A stretch of DNA of 64,000 bases from Auanema rhodensis (GCA_964057225.1 OZ059898.1:19879267-19943266); one strand, 5' to 3'. Numbered from the stretch's first letter, positions 10,973 to 23,900 are shown. A program made the numbers and translations. The notes: generated from the letters alone by a model not told the origin.

Positions 10973-13900
10973 CATGTACACTCAACATTGCTTCCAAAAA
11001 CATTTTGACAAAAATTTTTCCGAAAAATTTGAAAATAATTTAGCAAAAAGTAGATGTTTTTAGATTTCTTTTTTCAAGGCAAAGACGATGGACGATGTTA
11101 TTCAACAAAAAAATTAATTCTTCAGGGTGAAAATCGAGGATATAAGTGTGAACTTATATCAGTTGATATCTCGGTGCATTTTTAAGCTAGCGCAAATCTG
11201 ATAACACAGATCGACGCAGCTTAAAAATCCGCATCGAATGCACTATACTACATTGAGAAACGCTTGATACAAAAATTAGTTATGATCGTTTGAAAATGAT
11301 GCATTAGTGTATTTTGAGTTTCCATGTACACTCAACATTGCTTCCAAAACATTTTGACAAAAATTTTTTCGAAAAATTTCAAAATAATTTAGTAAAAAGT
11401 AGATGTTTTTAGATTTCTTTTTTCAAGGCAAAGACGATGGACGATGTTATTCAACAAAAAAATTATATCTTCAGGGTGAAAATCGAGGATATAAGTGTGA
11501 ACTTATATCAGTTGATATCTCGGTGCATTTTTAAGCTACCGCAAATCTGATAACACAGATCGACGCAGCTTAAAAATCCGCATCGAATGCACTATACTAC
11601 ATTGAGAAACGCTTGATACAAAAATTAGTTATGATCGTTTGAAAAATGATGCATTAGTGTATGTTGAGTTTCCATGTACACTCAACATTGCTTCCAAAAA
11701 CATTTTGACAAAAATTTTTCCGAAAAATTTCAAAATAATTTAGCAAAAAGTAGATGTTTTTAGATTTCTTTTTTCAAGGCAAAGACGATGGACGATGTTA
11801 TTCAACAAAAAAATTAATTCTTCAGGGTGAAAATCGAGGATATAAGTGTGAACTTATATCAGTTGATATCTCGGTGCATTTAAAAGCTAGCGCAAATCTG
11901 ATAACACAGATCGACGCAGCTTAAAAATCCGCATCGAATACACTATACTACATTGAGAAACGCTTGATACAAAAATTAGTTATGATCGTTTGAAAAATGA
12001 TGCATTAGTGTATGTTGAGTTTCCATGTACACTCAACATTGCTTCCAAAAACATTTTGACAAAAATTTTTCCGAAAAATTTCAAAATAATTTAGCAAAAA
12101 GTAGATGTTTTTAGATTTCTTTTTTCAAGGCAAAGACGATGGACGATGTTATTCAACAAAAAAATTAATTCTTCAGGGTGAAAATCGAGGATATAAGTGT
12201 GAACTTATATCAGTTGATATCTCGGTGCATTTTTAAGCTAGCGCAAATCTGATAACACAGATCGACGCAGCTTAAAAATCCGCATCGAATGCACTATACT
12301 ACATTGAGAAACGCTTGATACAAAAATTAGTTATGATCGTTTGAAAATGATGCATTAGTGTATTTTGAGTTTCCATGTACACTCAACATTGCTTCCAAAA
12401 CATTTTGACAAAAATTTTTTCGAAAAATTTCAAAATAATTTAGCGAAAAGTAGCTGTTTTTAGATTCCTTTTTTCAAGGCAAAAACGATGGACAATGTTA
12501 TTCAACAAAAAAATTATATCTTCAGGGTGAAAATCGAGGATATAAGTGTGAACTTATATCAGTTGATATCTCGGTGCATTTTTAAGCTACCGCAAATCTG
12601 ATAACACAGATCGACGCAGCTTAAAAATCCGCATCGAATACACTATACTACATTGAGAAACGCTTGATACAAAAATTAGTTATGATCGTTTGAAAAATGA
12701 TGCATTAGTGTATGTTGAGTTTCCATGTACACTCAACATTGCTTCCAAAAACATTTTGACAAAAATTTTTCCGAAAAATTTCGAAATAATTTAGCAAAAA
12801 GTAGATGTTTTTAGATTTCTTTTTTCAAGGCAAAGACGATGGACGATGTTATTCAACAAAAAAATTAATTCTTCAGGGTGAAAATCGAGGATATAAGTGT
12901 GAACTTATATCAGTTGATATCTCGGTGCATTTAAAAGCTAGCGCAAATCTGATAACACAGATCGACGCAGCTTAAAAATCCGCATCGAATGCACTATACT
13001 ACATTGAGAAACGCTTGATACAAAAATTAGTTATGATCGTTTGAAAATGATGCATTAGTGTATTTTGAGTTTCCATGTACACTCAACATTGCTTCCAAAA
13101 CATTTTGACAAAAATTTTTTCGAAAAATTTCAAAATAATTTAGTAAAAAGTAGCTGTTTTTAGATTCCTTTTTTCAAGGCAAAAACGATGGACAATGTTA
13201 TTCAACAAAAAAATTAATTCTTCAGGGTGAAAATCGAGGATATAAGTGTGAACTTATATCAGTTGATATCTCGGTGCATTTTTAAGCTAGCGCAAATCTG
13301 ATAACACAGATCGACGCAGCTTAAAAATCCGCATCGAATGCACTATACTACATTGAGAAACGCTTGATACAAAAATTAGTTATGATCGTTTGAAAATGAT
13401 GCATTAGTGTATTTTGAGTTTCCATGTACACTCAACATTGCTTCCAAAACATTTTGACAAAAATTTTTTCGAAAAATTTCAAAATAATTTAGCGAAAAGT
13501 AGCTGTTTTTAGATTCCTTTTTTCAAGGCAAAAACGATGGACAATGTTATTCAACAAAAAAATTATATCTTCAGGGTGAAAATCGAGGATATAAGTGTGA
13601 ACTTATATCAGTTGATATCTCGGTGCATTTTTAAGCTACCGCAAATCTGATAACACAGATCGACGCAGCTTAAAAATCCGCATCGAATACACTATACTAC
13701 ATTGAGAAACGCTTGATACAAAAATTAGTTATGATCGTTTGAAAATGATGCATTAGTGTATTTTGAGTTTCCATGTACACTCAACATTGCTTCCAAAACA
13801 TTTTGACAAAAATTTTTTCGAAAAATTTCAAAATAATTTAGTAAAAAGTAGCTGTTTTTAGATTCCTTTTTTCAAGGCAAAAACGATGGACAATGTTATT

Positions 13901-14821
13901 CAACAAAAAAATTATATCTTCAGGGTGAAAATCGAGGATATAAGTGTGAACTTATATCAGTTGATATCTCGGTGCATTTTTAAGCTACCGCAAATCTGAT
14001 AACACAGATCGACGCAGCTTAAAAATCCGCATCGAATACACTATACTACATTGAGAAACGCTTGATACAAAAATTAGTTATGATCGTTTGAAAAATGATG
14101 CATTAGTGTATGTTGAGTTTCCATGTACACTCAACATTGCTTCCAAAAACATTTTGACAAAAATTTTTCCGAAAAATTTCAAAATAATTTAGCAAAAAGT
14201 AGATGTTTTTAGATTTCTTTTTTCAAGGCAAAGACGATGGACGATGTTATTCAACAAAAAAATTAATTCTTCAGGGGGAAAATCGAGGATATAAGTGTGA
14301 ACTTATATCAGTTGATATCTCGGTGCATTTAAAAGCTAGCGCAAATCTGATAACACAGATCGACGCAGCTTAAAAATCCGCATCGAATGCACTATACTAC
14401 ATTGAGAAACGCTTGATACAAAAATTAGTTATGATCGTTTGAAAATGATGCATTAGTGTATTTTGAGTTTCCATGTACACTCAACATTGCTTCCAAAACA
14501 TTTTGACAAAAATTTTTTCGAAAAATTTCAAAATAATTTAGTAAAAAGTAGCTGTTTTTAGATTCCTTTTTTCAAGGCAAAAACGATGGACAATGTTATT
14601 CAACAAAAAAATTAATTCTTCAGGGTGAAAATCGAGGATATAAGTGTGAACTTATATCAGTTGATATCTCGGTGCATTTCAAAGCTAGCGCAAATCTGAT
14701 AACACAGATCGACGCAGCTTAAAAATCCGCATCGAATGCACTATACTACATTGAGAAACGCTTGATACACAAATTAGTTATGATCGTTTGAAAAATGATG
14801 CATTAGTGTATTTTGAGTTTC
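10973..14821 (+). repeat. SatA A1 subfamily block, first copy
   Basis: Eleven monomers (CATGTACA at 10973, 11323, 11673, 12024, 12374, 12724, 13074, 13423, 13772, 14122, 14472) share ATAATTTAG, where A2 units have ATAATTTCG, and CAACAAAAAAATTA. Two types occur. Type a has GTATGTTGAG, CCAAAAACATT and GTAGATG. Type b has GTATTTTGAG, CCAAAACATT and usually GTAGCTG with ATTCCTTTTTTC and AAAAACGATGG. The order is a, b', a, a, b, a, b, b, b, a, b. The unit at 11323 is a private b' (GTAGATG with ATTATATC). One unit has CTTCAGGGGGAAAATC (about 14270). Confidence 0.85.
11661..11688. other. SatA dyad 4: 9-bp stem in A1 monomers
   Basis: ATGTTGAGT (11661-11669) is the reverse complement of ACTCAACAT (11680-11688), with a 10-nt loop. 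It is complete in units that read GTATGTTGAG (A1 type a, and the A3 units that read GGAAAATGATG). In most A2 units (GTATTTTGAG) it falls to 6 bp, and in the F subfamily (ACATTCAAC) it is further broken. The dyad is therefore subfamily-specific. Confidence 0.75.
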
Positions 14822-15523
14822 CATGTACACTCAACATTGCTTCCAAAAACATTTTGACAAAAATTTTTCCGAAAAATTTCAAAATAATTTCGCAAAAAGT
14901 AGATGTTTTTAGATTTTTTTTTTCAAGGCAAAGACGATGGACAAGGTTATTCAACGAAAAAATTGATTCTTCAGGGTGAAAATCGAGGATATAAGTGTGA
15001 ACTTATATCAGTTGATATCTCGGTGCATTTTTCAGCTAGCGCAAATCTGATAACACAGATCGACGCAGCTTAAAAATCCGCATCGAATGCACTATACTAC
15101 ATTGAGAAACGCTTGATACAAAAATTAGTTATGATCGTTTGAAAAATGATGCATTAGTGTATTTTGAGTTTCCATGTACACTCAACATTGCTTCCAAAAA
15201 CATTTTGACAAAAATTTTTCCGAAAAATTTCAAAATAATTTCGCAAAAAGTAGATGTTTTTAGATTTTTTTTTTCAAGGCAAAGACGATGGACAAGGTTA
15301 TTCAACGAAAAAATTAATTCTTCAGGGTGAAAATCGAGGATATAAGTGTGAACTTATATCAGTTGATATCTCGGTGCATTTTTAAGCTAGCGCAAATCTG
15401 ATAACACAGATCGACGCAGCTTAAAAATCCGCATCGAGTGCACTATACTACATTGAGAAACGCTTAATACAAAAATTAGTTATGATCGTTTGAAAAATGA
15501 TGCATTAGTGTATTTTGAGTTTC

Positions 15524-16573
15524 CATGTACACTCAACATTGCTTCCAAAACATTTTGACAAAAATTTTTTCGAAAAATTTCAAAATAATTTAGCGAAAAG
15601 TAGCTGTTTTTAGATTCCTTTTTTCAAAGCAAAAACGATGGACAATGTTATTCAACAAAAAAATTATATCTTCAGGGTGAAAATCGAGGATATAAGTGTG
15701 AACTTATATCAGTTGATATCTCGGTGCATTTTTAAGCTACCGCAAATCTGATAACACAGATCGACGCAGCTTAAAAATCCGCATCGAATACACTATACTA
15801 CATTGAGAAACGCTTGATACAAAAATTAGTTATGATCGTTTGAAAAATGATGCATTAGTGTATGTTGAGTTTCCATGTACACTCAACATTGCTTCCAAAA
15901 ACATTTTGACAAAAATTTTTCCGAAAAATTTCAAAATAATTTAGCAAAAAGTAGATGTTTTTAGATTTCTTTTTTCAAGGCAAAGACGATGGACGATGTT
16001 ATTCAACAAAAAAATTAATTCTTCAGGGGGAAAATCGAGGATATAAGTGTGAACTTATATCAGTTGATATCTCGGTGCATTTAAAAGCTAGCGCAAATCT
16101 GATAACACAGATCGACGCAGCTTAAAAATCCGCATCGAATGCACTATACTACATTGAGAAACGCTTGATACAAAAATTAGTTATGATCGTTTGAAAATGA
16201 TGCATTAGTGTATTTTGAGTTTCCATGTACACTCAACATTGCTTCCAAAACATTTTGACAAAAATTTTTTCGAAAAATTTCAAAATAATTTAGTAAAAAG
16301 TAGCTGTTTTTAGATTCCTTTTTTCAAGGCAAAAACGATGGACAATGTTATTCAACAAAAAAATTAATTCTTCAGGGTGAAAATCGAGGATATAAGTGTG
16401 AACTTATATCAGTTGATATCTCGGTGCATTTCAAAGCTAGCGCAAATCTGATAACACAGATCGACGCAGCTTAAAAATCCGCATCGAATGCACTATACTA
16501 CATTGAGAAACGCTTGATACAAAAATTAGTTATGATCGTTTGAAAAATGATGCATTAGTGTATTTTGAGTTTC
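15524..16573 (+). repeat. SatA A1 subfamily block, short second copy (b-a-b)
   Basis: Three A1 monomers (15524 b, 15874 a, 16224 b) lie between A2 units. The type a unit carries the rare CTTCAGGGGGAAAATC change (about 16021-16035), also seen near 14270 and 34250. This piece is therefore a copy of the a-b end of the larger A1 block. The b unit at 15524 begins with an A2-like GAAAAATGATG, so its left part may be of A2 origin. Confidence 0.8.
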
Positions 16574-16610
16574 CATGTACACTCAACATTGCTTCCAAAA
16601 ACATTTTGAC

Positions 16611-16675
16611 AAAAATTTTTCCGAAAAATTTCAAAATAATTTCGCAAAAAGTAGATGTTTTTAGATTTTTTTTTT
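16611..16675 (+). other. Phased A/T tracts, predicted intrinsically bent DNA
   Basis: Six A or T tracts follow one another: A5T5 (16611-16620), A5T3 (16624-16631), A4TA2T3 (16633-16642), A5 (16646-16650), T5 (16658-16662) and T10 (16666-16675). Their centres are about 12, 10, 10.5, 12 and 10.5 bp apart, close to one helical turn. Phased A tracts are known to curve DNA, and curved segments are a recurrent property of satellites. The T10 tract is also the main slippage site of the monomer (T9, T10 and T11 occur). Confidence 0.65.
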
Positions 16676-16739
16676 CAAGGCAAAGACGATGGACAATGTT
16701 ATTCAACGAAAAAATTAATTCTTCAGGGTGAAAATCGAG

Positions 16740-16761
16740 GATATAAGTGTGAACTTATATC
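16740..16761. other. SatA hairpin 1: perfect 9-bp stem, 4-nt loop
   Basis: GATATAAGT (16740-16748) is the exact reverse complement of ACTTATATC (16753-16761), with GTGA between. It is conserved in most SatA monomers. A minority read GTGAACATATATC (for example near 48310, 54277, 57436, 59190, 59893 and 63748), and some end-of-window units read GGATATATGTGTG; each breaks one base pair of the stem. Confidence 0.85.
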
Positions 16762-16770
16762 AGTTGATAT
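16757..16770. other. SatA dyad 2: ATATCA-GT-TGATAT
   Basis: A 6-bp inverted repeat around GT overlaps the 3' arm of hairpin 1, so the two could form alternative structures on one strand. It is almost invariant across the array; the unit near 60961 reads AGTTTATATC. The minus-strand monomer at 1-356 has a changed version (ATATCAAGTGATAA). Confidence 0.75.
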
Positions 16771-16778
16771 CTCGGTGC

Positions 16779-16829
16779 ATTTTTAAGCTAGCGCAAATCT
16801 GATAACACAGATCGACGCAGCTTAAAAAT
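16779..16829. other. SatA dyad 3: 51-nt imperfect palindrome
   Basis: ATTTTTAAGCT (16779-16789) pairs with AGCTTAAAAAT (16819-16829), GCG (16791-16793) with CGC (16816-16818), and ATCTG (16797-16801) with CAGAT (16808-16812). There is a one-base bulge, a 3x3 internal loop and a 6-nt apical loop, for 19 base pairs in all. The left arm varies by subfamily (TTTTTAAGCT, TTTTTCAGCT, TTTTCAAGCT, TTTAAAAGCT, TTTCAAAGCT), whereas the right arm CAGCTTAAAAATC is nearly fixed. A restored or intact dyad is therefore not strictly maintained. It may be a protein-binding dyad, a cruciform-capable site or a remnant of an inverted duplication. Confidence 0.8.
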
Positions 16830-17943
16830 CCGCATCGAGTGCACTATACTACATTGAGAAACGCTTGATACAAAAATTAGTTATGATCGTTTGAAAAATG
16901 ATGCATTAGTGTATTTTGAGTTTCCATGTACATTCAACATTGCTTCCAAAAACATTTTGACAAAAATTTTTCCGAAAAATTTCAAAATAATTTCGCAAAA
17001 AGTAGATGTTTTTAGATTTTTTTTTTCAAGGCAAAGACGATGGACAAGGTTATTCAACGAAAAAATTGATTCTTCAGGGTGAAAATCGAGGATATAAGTG
17101 TGAACTTATATCAGTTGATATCTCGGTGCATTTTTCAGCTAGCGCAAATCTGATAACACAGATCGACGCAGCTTAAAAATCCGCATCGAATGCACTATAC
17201 TACATTGAGAAACGCTTGATACAAAAATTAGTTATGATCGTTTGAAAAATGATGCATTAGTGTATTTTGAGTTTCCATGTACACTCAACATTGCTTCCAA
17301 AAACATTTTGACAAAAATTTTTCCGAAAAATTTCAAAATAATTTCGCAAAAAGTAGATGTTTTTAGATTTTTTTTTTCAAGGCAAAGACGATGGACAAGG
17401 TTATTCAACGAAAAAATTAATTCTTCAGGGTGAAAATCGAGGATATAAGTGTGAACTTATATCAGTTGATATCTCGGTGCATTTTTAAGCTAGCGCAAAT
17501 CTGATAACACAGATCGACGCAGCTTAAAAATCCGCATCGAGTGCACTATACTACATTGAGAAACGCTTAATACAAAAATTAGTTATGATCGTTTGAAAAA
17601 TGATGCATTAGTGTATTTTGAGTTTCCATGTACACTCAACATTGCTTCCAAAAACATTTTGACAAAAATTTTTCCGAAAAATTTCAAAATAATTTCGCAA
17701 AAAGTAGATGTTTTTAGATTTTTTTTTTCAAGGCAAAGACGATGGACAAGGTTATTCAACGAAAAAATTAATTCTTCAGGGTGAAAATCGAGGATATAAG
17801 TGTGAACTTATATCAGTTGATATCTCGGTGCATTTTTAAGCTAGCGCAAATCTGATAACACAGATCGACGCAGCTTAAAAATCCGCATCGAGTGCACTAT
17901 ACTACATTGAGAAACGCTTGATACAAAAATTAGTTATGATTGT

Positions 17944-20900
17944 TTGAAAAATGATGCATTAGTGTATTTTGAGTTTCCATGTACACTCAACATTGCTTCC
18001 AAAACATTTTGACAAAAATTTTTTCGAAAAATTTCAAAATAATTTAGCAAAAAGTAGCTGTTTTTAGATTCCTTTTTTCAAGGCAAAAACGATGGACAAT
18101 GTTATTCAACGAAAAAATTAATTCTTCAGGGTGAAAATCGAGGATATAAGTGTGAACTTATATCAGTTGATATCTCGGTGCATTTTTAAGCTAGCGCAAA
18201 TCTGATAACACAGATCGACGCAGCTTAAAAATCCGCATCGAATGCACTATACTACATTGAGAAACGCTTGATACAAAAATTAGTTATGATCGTTTGAAAA
18301 ATGATGCATTAGTGTATTTTGAGTTTCCATGTACACTCAACATTGCTTCCAAAAACATTTTGACAAAAATTTTTCCGAAAAATTTCAAAATAATTTCGCA
18401 AAAAGTAGATGGTTTTAGATTTTTTTTTTCAAGGCAAAGACGATGGACAAGGTTATTCAACGAAAAAATTAATTCTTCAGGGTGAAAATCGAGGATATAA
18501 GTGTGAACTTATATCAGTTGATATCTCGGTGCATTTTCAAGCTAGCGCAAATCTAATAACACAGATCGACGCAGCTTAAAAATCCGCATCGAATGCACTA
18601 TACTAAATTGAGAAACGCTTGATACAAAAATTAGTTATGACCGTTTGAAAAATGATGCATTAGTGTATTTTGAGTTTCCATGTACACTCAACATTGCTTC
18701 CAAAAACATTTTGACAAAAATTTTTTCGAAAAATTTCAGAATAATTTCGCAAAAAGTAAATGTTTTTAGATTTCTTTTTTCAAGGCAAAGACGATGGACA
18801 ATGTTATTCAACGAAAAAATTAATTCTTCAGGGTGAAAATCGAGGATATAAGTGTGAACTTATATCAGTTGATATCTCGGTGCATTTTTAAGCTAGCGCA
18901 AATCTGATAACACAGATCGACGCAGCTTAAAAATCCGCATCGAGTGCACTATACTACATTGAGAAACGCTTGATACAAAAATTAGTTATGATCGTTTGAA
19001 AAATGATGCATTAGTGTATTTTGAGTTTCCATGTACATTCAACATTGCTTCCAAAAACATTTTGACAAAAATTTTTCCGAAAAATTTCAAAATAATTTCG
19101 CAAAAAGTAGATGTTTTTAGATTTTTTTTTTCAAGGCAAAGACGATGGACAAGGTTATTCAACGAAAAAATTGATTCTTCAGGGTGAAAATCGAGGATAT
19201 AAGTGTGAACTTATATCAGTTGATATCTCGGTGCATTTTTCAGCTAGCGCAAATCTGATAACACAGATCGACGCAGCTTAAAAATCCGCATCGAATGCAC
19301 TATACTACATTGAGAAACGCTTGATACAAAAATTAGTTATGATCGTTTGAAAAATGATGCATTAGTGTATTTTGAGTTTCCATGTACACTCAACATTGCT
19401 TCCAAAAACATTTTGACAAAAAGTTTTCCGAAAAATTTCAAAATAATTTCGCAAAAAGTAGATGTTTAGAAATTTTTTTTCAAGGCAAAGACGATGGACA
19501 ATGTTATTCAACGAAAAAATTAATTCTTCAGGGTGAAAATCGAGGATATAAGTGTGAACTTATATCAGTTGATATCTCGGTGCATTTTTAAGCTAGCGCA
19601 AATCTGATAACACAGATCGACGCAGCTTAAAAATCCGCATCGAGTGCACTATACTACATTGAGAAACGCTTGATACAAAAATTAGTTATGATCGTTTGAA
19701 AAATGATGCATTAGTGTATTTTGAGTTTCCATGTACATTCAACATTGCTTCCAAAAACATTTTGACAAAAATTTTTCCGAAAAATTTCAAAATAATTTCG
19801 CAAAAAGTAGATGTTTTTAGATTTTTTTTTTCAAGGCAAAGACGATGGACAAGGTTATTCAACGAAAAAATTGATTCTTCAGGGTGAAAATCGAGGATAT
19901 AAGTGTGAACTTATATCAGTTGATATCTCGGTGCATTTTTCAGCTAGCGCAAATCTGATAACACAGATCGACGCAGCTTAAAAATCCGCATCGAATGCAC
20001 TATACTACATTGAGAAACGCTTGATACAAAAATTAGTTATGATTGTTTGAAAAATGATGCATTAGTGTATTTTGAGTTTCCATGTACACTCAACATTGCT
20101 TCCAAAACATTTTGACAAAAATTTTTTCGAAAAATTTCAAAATAATTTAGCAAAAAGTAGCTGTTTTTAGATTCCTTTTTTCAAGGCAAAAACGATGGAC
20201 AATGTTATTCAACGAAAAAATTAATTCTTCAGGGTGAAAATCGAGGATATAAGTGTGAACTTATATCAGTTGATATCTCGGTGCATTTTTAAGCTAGCGC
20301 AAATCTGATAACACAGATCGACGCAGCTTAAAAATCCGCATCGAATGCACTATACTACATTGAGAAACGCTTGATACAAAAATTAGTTATGATCGTTTGA
20401 AAAATGATGCATTAGTGTATTTTGAGTTTCCATGTACACTCAACATTGCTTCCAAAAACATTTTGACAAAAATTTTTCCGAAAAATTTCAAAATAATTTC
20501 GCAAAAAGTAGATGGTTTTAGATTTTTTTTTTCAAGGCAAAGACGATGGACAAGGTTATTCAACGAAAAAATTAATTCTTCAGGGTGAAAATCGAGGATA
20601 TAAGTGTGAACTTATATCAGTTGATATCTCGGTGCATTTTCAAGCTAGCGCAAATCTAATAACACAGATCGACGCAGCTTAAAAATCCGCATCGAATGCA
20701 CTATACTAAATGGAGAAACGCTTGATACAAAAATTAGTTATGACCGTTTGAAAAATGATGCATTAGTGTATTTTGAGTTTCCATGTACACTCAACATTGC
20801 TTCCAAAAACATTTTGACAAAAATTTTTTCGAAAAATTTCAGAATAATTTCGCAAAAAGTAAATGTTTTTAGATTTCTTTTTTCAAGGCAAAGACGATGG

Positions 20901-23900
20901 ACAATGTTATTCAACGAAAAAATTAATTCTTCAGGGTGAAAATCGAGGATATAAGTGTGAACTTATATCAGTTGATATCTCGGTGCATTTTTAAGCTAGC
21001 GCAAATCTGATAACACAGATCGACGCAGCTTAAAAATCCGCATCGAGTGCACTATACTACATTGAGAAACGCTTGATACAAAAATTAGTTATGATCGTTT
21101 GAAAAATGATGCATTAGTGTATTTTGAGTTTCCATGTACATTCAACATTGCTTCCAAAAACATTTTGACAAAAATTTTTCCGAAAAATTTCAAAATAATT
21201 TCGCAAAAAGTAGATGTTTTTAGATTTTTTTTTTCAAGGCAAAGACGATGGACAAGGTTATTCAACGAAAAAATTGATTCTTCAGGGTGAAAATCGAGGA
21301 TATAAGTGTGAACTTATATCAGTTGATATCTCGGTGCATTTTTCAGCTAGCGCAAATCTGATAACACAGATCGACGCAGCTTAAAAATCCGCATCGAATG
21401 CACTATACTACATTGAGAAACGCTTGATACAAAAATTAGTTATGATCGTTTGAAAAATGATGCATTAGTGTATTTTGAGTTTCCATGTACACTCAACATT
21501 GCTTCCAAAAACATTTTGACAAAAATTTTTCCGAAAAATTTCAAAATAATTTCGCAAAAAGTAGATGGTTTTAGATTTTTTTTTTCAAGGCAAAGACGAT
21601 GGACAAGGTTATTCAACGAAAAAATTAATTCTTCAGGGTGAAAATCGAGGATATAAGTGTGAACTTATATCAGTTGATATCTCGGTGCATTTTCAAGCTA
21701 GCGCAAATCTAATAACACAGATCGACGCAGCTTAAAAATCCGCATCGAATGCACTATACTAAATTGAGAAACGCTTGATACAAAAATTAGTTATGACCGT
21801 TTGAAAAATGATGCATTAGTGTATTTTGAGTTTCCATGTACACTCAACATTGCTTCCAAAAACATTTTGACAAAAATTTTTTCGAAAAATTTCAGAATAA
21901 TTTCGCAAAAAGTAAATGTTTTTAGATTTCTTTTTTCAAGGCAAAGACGATGGACAATGTTATTCAACGAAAAAATTAATTCTTCAGGGTGAAAATCGAG
22001 GATATAAGTGTGAACTTATATCAGTTGATATCTCGGTGCATTTTTAAGCTAGCGCAAATCTGATAACACAGATCGACGCAGCTTAAAAATCCGCATCGAG
22101 TGCACTATACTACATTGAGAAACGCTTGATACAAAAATTAGTTATGATCGTTTGAAAAATGATGCATTAGTGTATTTTGAGTTTCCATGTACATTCAACA
22201 TTGCTTCCAAAAACATTTTGACAAAAATTTTTCCGAAAAATTTCAAAATAATTTCGCAAAAAGTAGATGTTTTTAGATTTTTTTTTTCAAGGCAAAGACG
22301 ATGGACAAGGTTATTCAACGAAAAAATTGATTCTTCAGGGTGAAAATCGAGGATATAAGTGTGAACTTATATCAGTTGATATCTCGGTGCATTTTTCAGC
22401 TAGCGCAAATCTGATAACACAGATCGACGCAGCTTAAAAATCCGCATCGAATGCACTATACTACATTGAGAAACGCTTGATACAAAAATTAGTTATGATC
22501 GTTTGAAAAATGATGCATTAGTGTATTTTGAGTTTCCATGTACACTCAACATTGCTTCCAAAAACATTTTGACAAAAATTTTTCCGAAAAATTTCAAAAT
22601 AATTTCGCAAAAAGTAGATGTTTAAAAATTTTTTTTCAAGGCAAAGACGATGGACAATGTTATTCAACGAAAAAATTAATTCTTCAGGGTGAAAATCGAG
22701 GATATAAGTGTGAACTTATATCAGTTGATATCTCGGTGCATTTTTAAGCTAGCGCAAATCTGATAACACAGATCGACGCAGCTTAAAAATCCGCATCGAG
22801 TGCACTATACTACATTGAGAAACGCTTGATACAAAAATTAGTTATGATCGTTTGAAAAATGATGCATTAGTGTATTTTGAGTTTCCATGTACATTCAACA
22901 TTGCTTCCAAAAACATTTTGACAAAAATTTTTCCGAAAAATTTCAAAATAATTTCGCAAAAAGTAGATGTTTTTAGATTTTTTTTTTCAAGGCAAAGACG
23001 ATGGACAAGGTTATTCAACGAAAAAATTGATTCTTCAGGGTGAAAATCGAGGATATAAGTGTGAACTTATATCAGTTGATATCTCGGTGCATTTTTCAGC
23101 TAGCGCAAATCTGATAACACAGATCGACGCAGCTTAAAAATCCGCATCGAATGCACTATACTACATTGAGAAACGCTTGATACAAAAATTAGTTATGATT
23201 GTTTGAAAAATGATGCATTAGTGTATTTTGAGTTTCCATGTACACTCAACATTGCTTCCAAAACATTTTGACAAAAATTTTTTCGAAAAATTTCAAAATA
23301 ATTTAGCAAAAAGTAGCTGTTTTTAGATTCCTTTTTTCAAGGCAAAAACGATGGACAATGTTATTCAACGAAAAAATTAATTCTTCAGGGTGAAAATCGA
23401 GGATATAAGTGTGAACTTATATCAGTTGATATCTCGGTGCATTTTTAAGCTAGCGCAAATCTGATAACACAGATCGACGCAGCTTAAAAATCCGCATCGA
23501 GTGCACTATACTACATTGAGAAACGCTTGATACAAAAATTAGTTATGATCGTTTGAAAAATGATGCATTAGTGTATTTTGAGTTTCCATGTACATTCAAC
23601 ATTGCTTCCAAAAACATTTTGACAAAAATTTTTCCGAAAAATTTCAAAATAATTTCGCAAAAAGTAGATGTTTTTAGATTTTTTTTTTCAAGGCAAAGAC
23701 GATGGACAAGGTTATTCAACGAAAAAATTGATTCTTCAGGGTGAAAATCGAGGATATAAGTGTGAACTTATATCAGTTGATATCTCGGTGCATTTTTCAG
23801 CTAGCGCAAATCTGATAACACAGATCGACGCAGCTTAAAAATCCGCATCGAATGCACTATACTACATTGAGAAACGCTTGATACAAAAATTAGTTATGAT

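Larger units (their letters stand above)
16574..16924 (+). repeat. Reference SatA monomer (351 bp)
   Basis: A typical A2 unit, used here to describe the parts. Order: CATGTACACTCAACATTGC; a phased A/T-tract region (16611-16675); CAAGGCAAAGACGATGGAC; the motif shared with SatB; TTCAGGGTGAAAATCGAG; a 9-bp hairpin (16740-16761); a 14-bp near-palindrome (16757-16770); a 51-nt imperfect dyad (16779-16829); CGCATCGA; GTGCACTATACTACATTGAG; AAACGCTTGATACAAAAATT; and a terminal segment GAAAAATGATGCATTAGTG. The most GC-rich part is the 51-nt dyad and its flanks. Confidence 0.95.

Noticed and set aside
16740-16829. Hairpins as bacterial terminators or a tRNA/SINE head
   Set aside because: The context is a tandem satellite. 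There is no tRNA A-box/B-box pair or cloverleaf that I can find, and no gene ends next to them.
19382-19591. 69-codon frame in Z-type units, in ATG context
   Set aside because: It is another reading of the same monomer, opened by the short deletion in the GATGTTT-A-tract region. It recurs only where the Z unit was copied.
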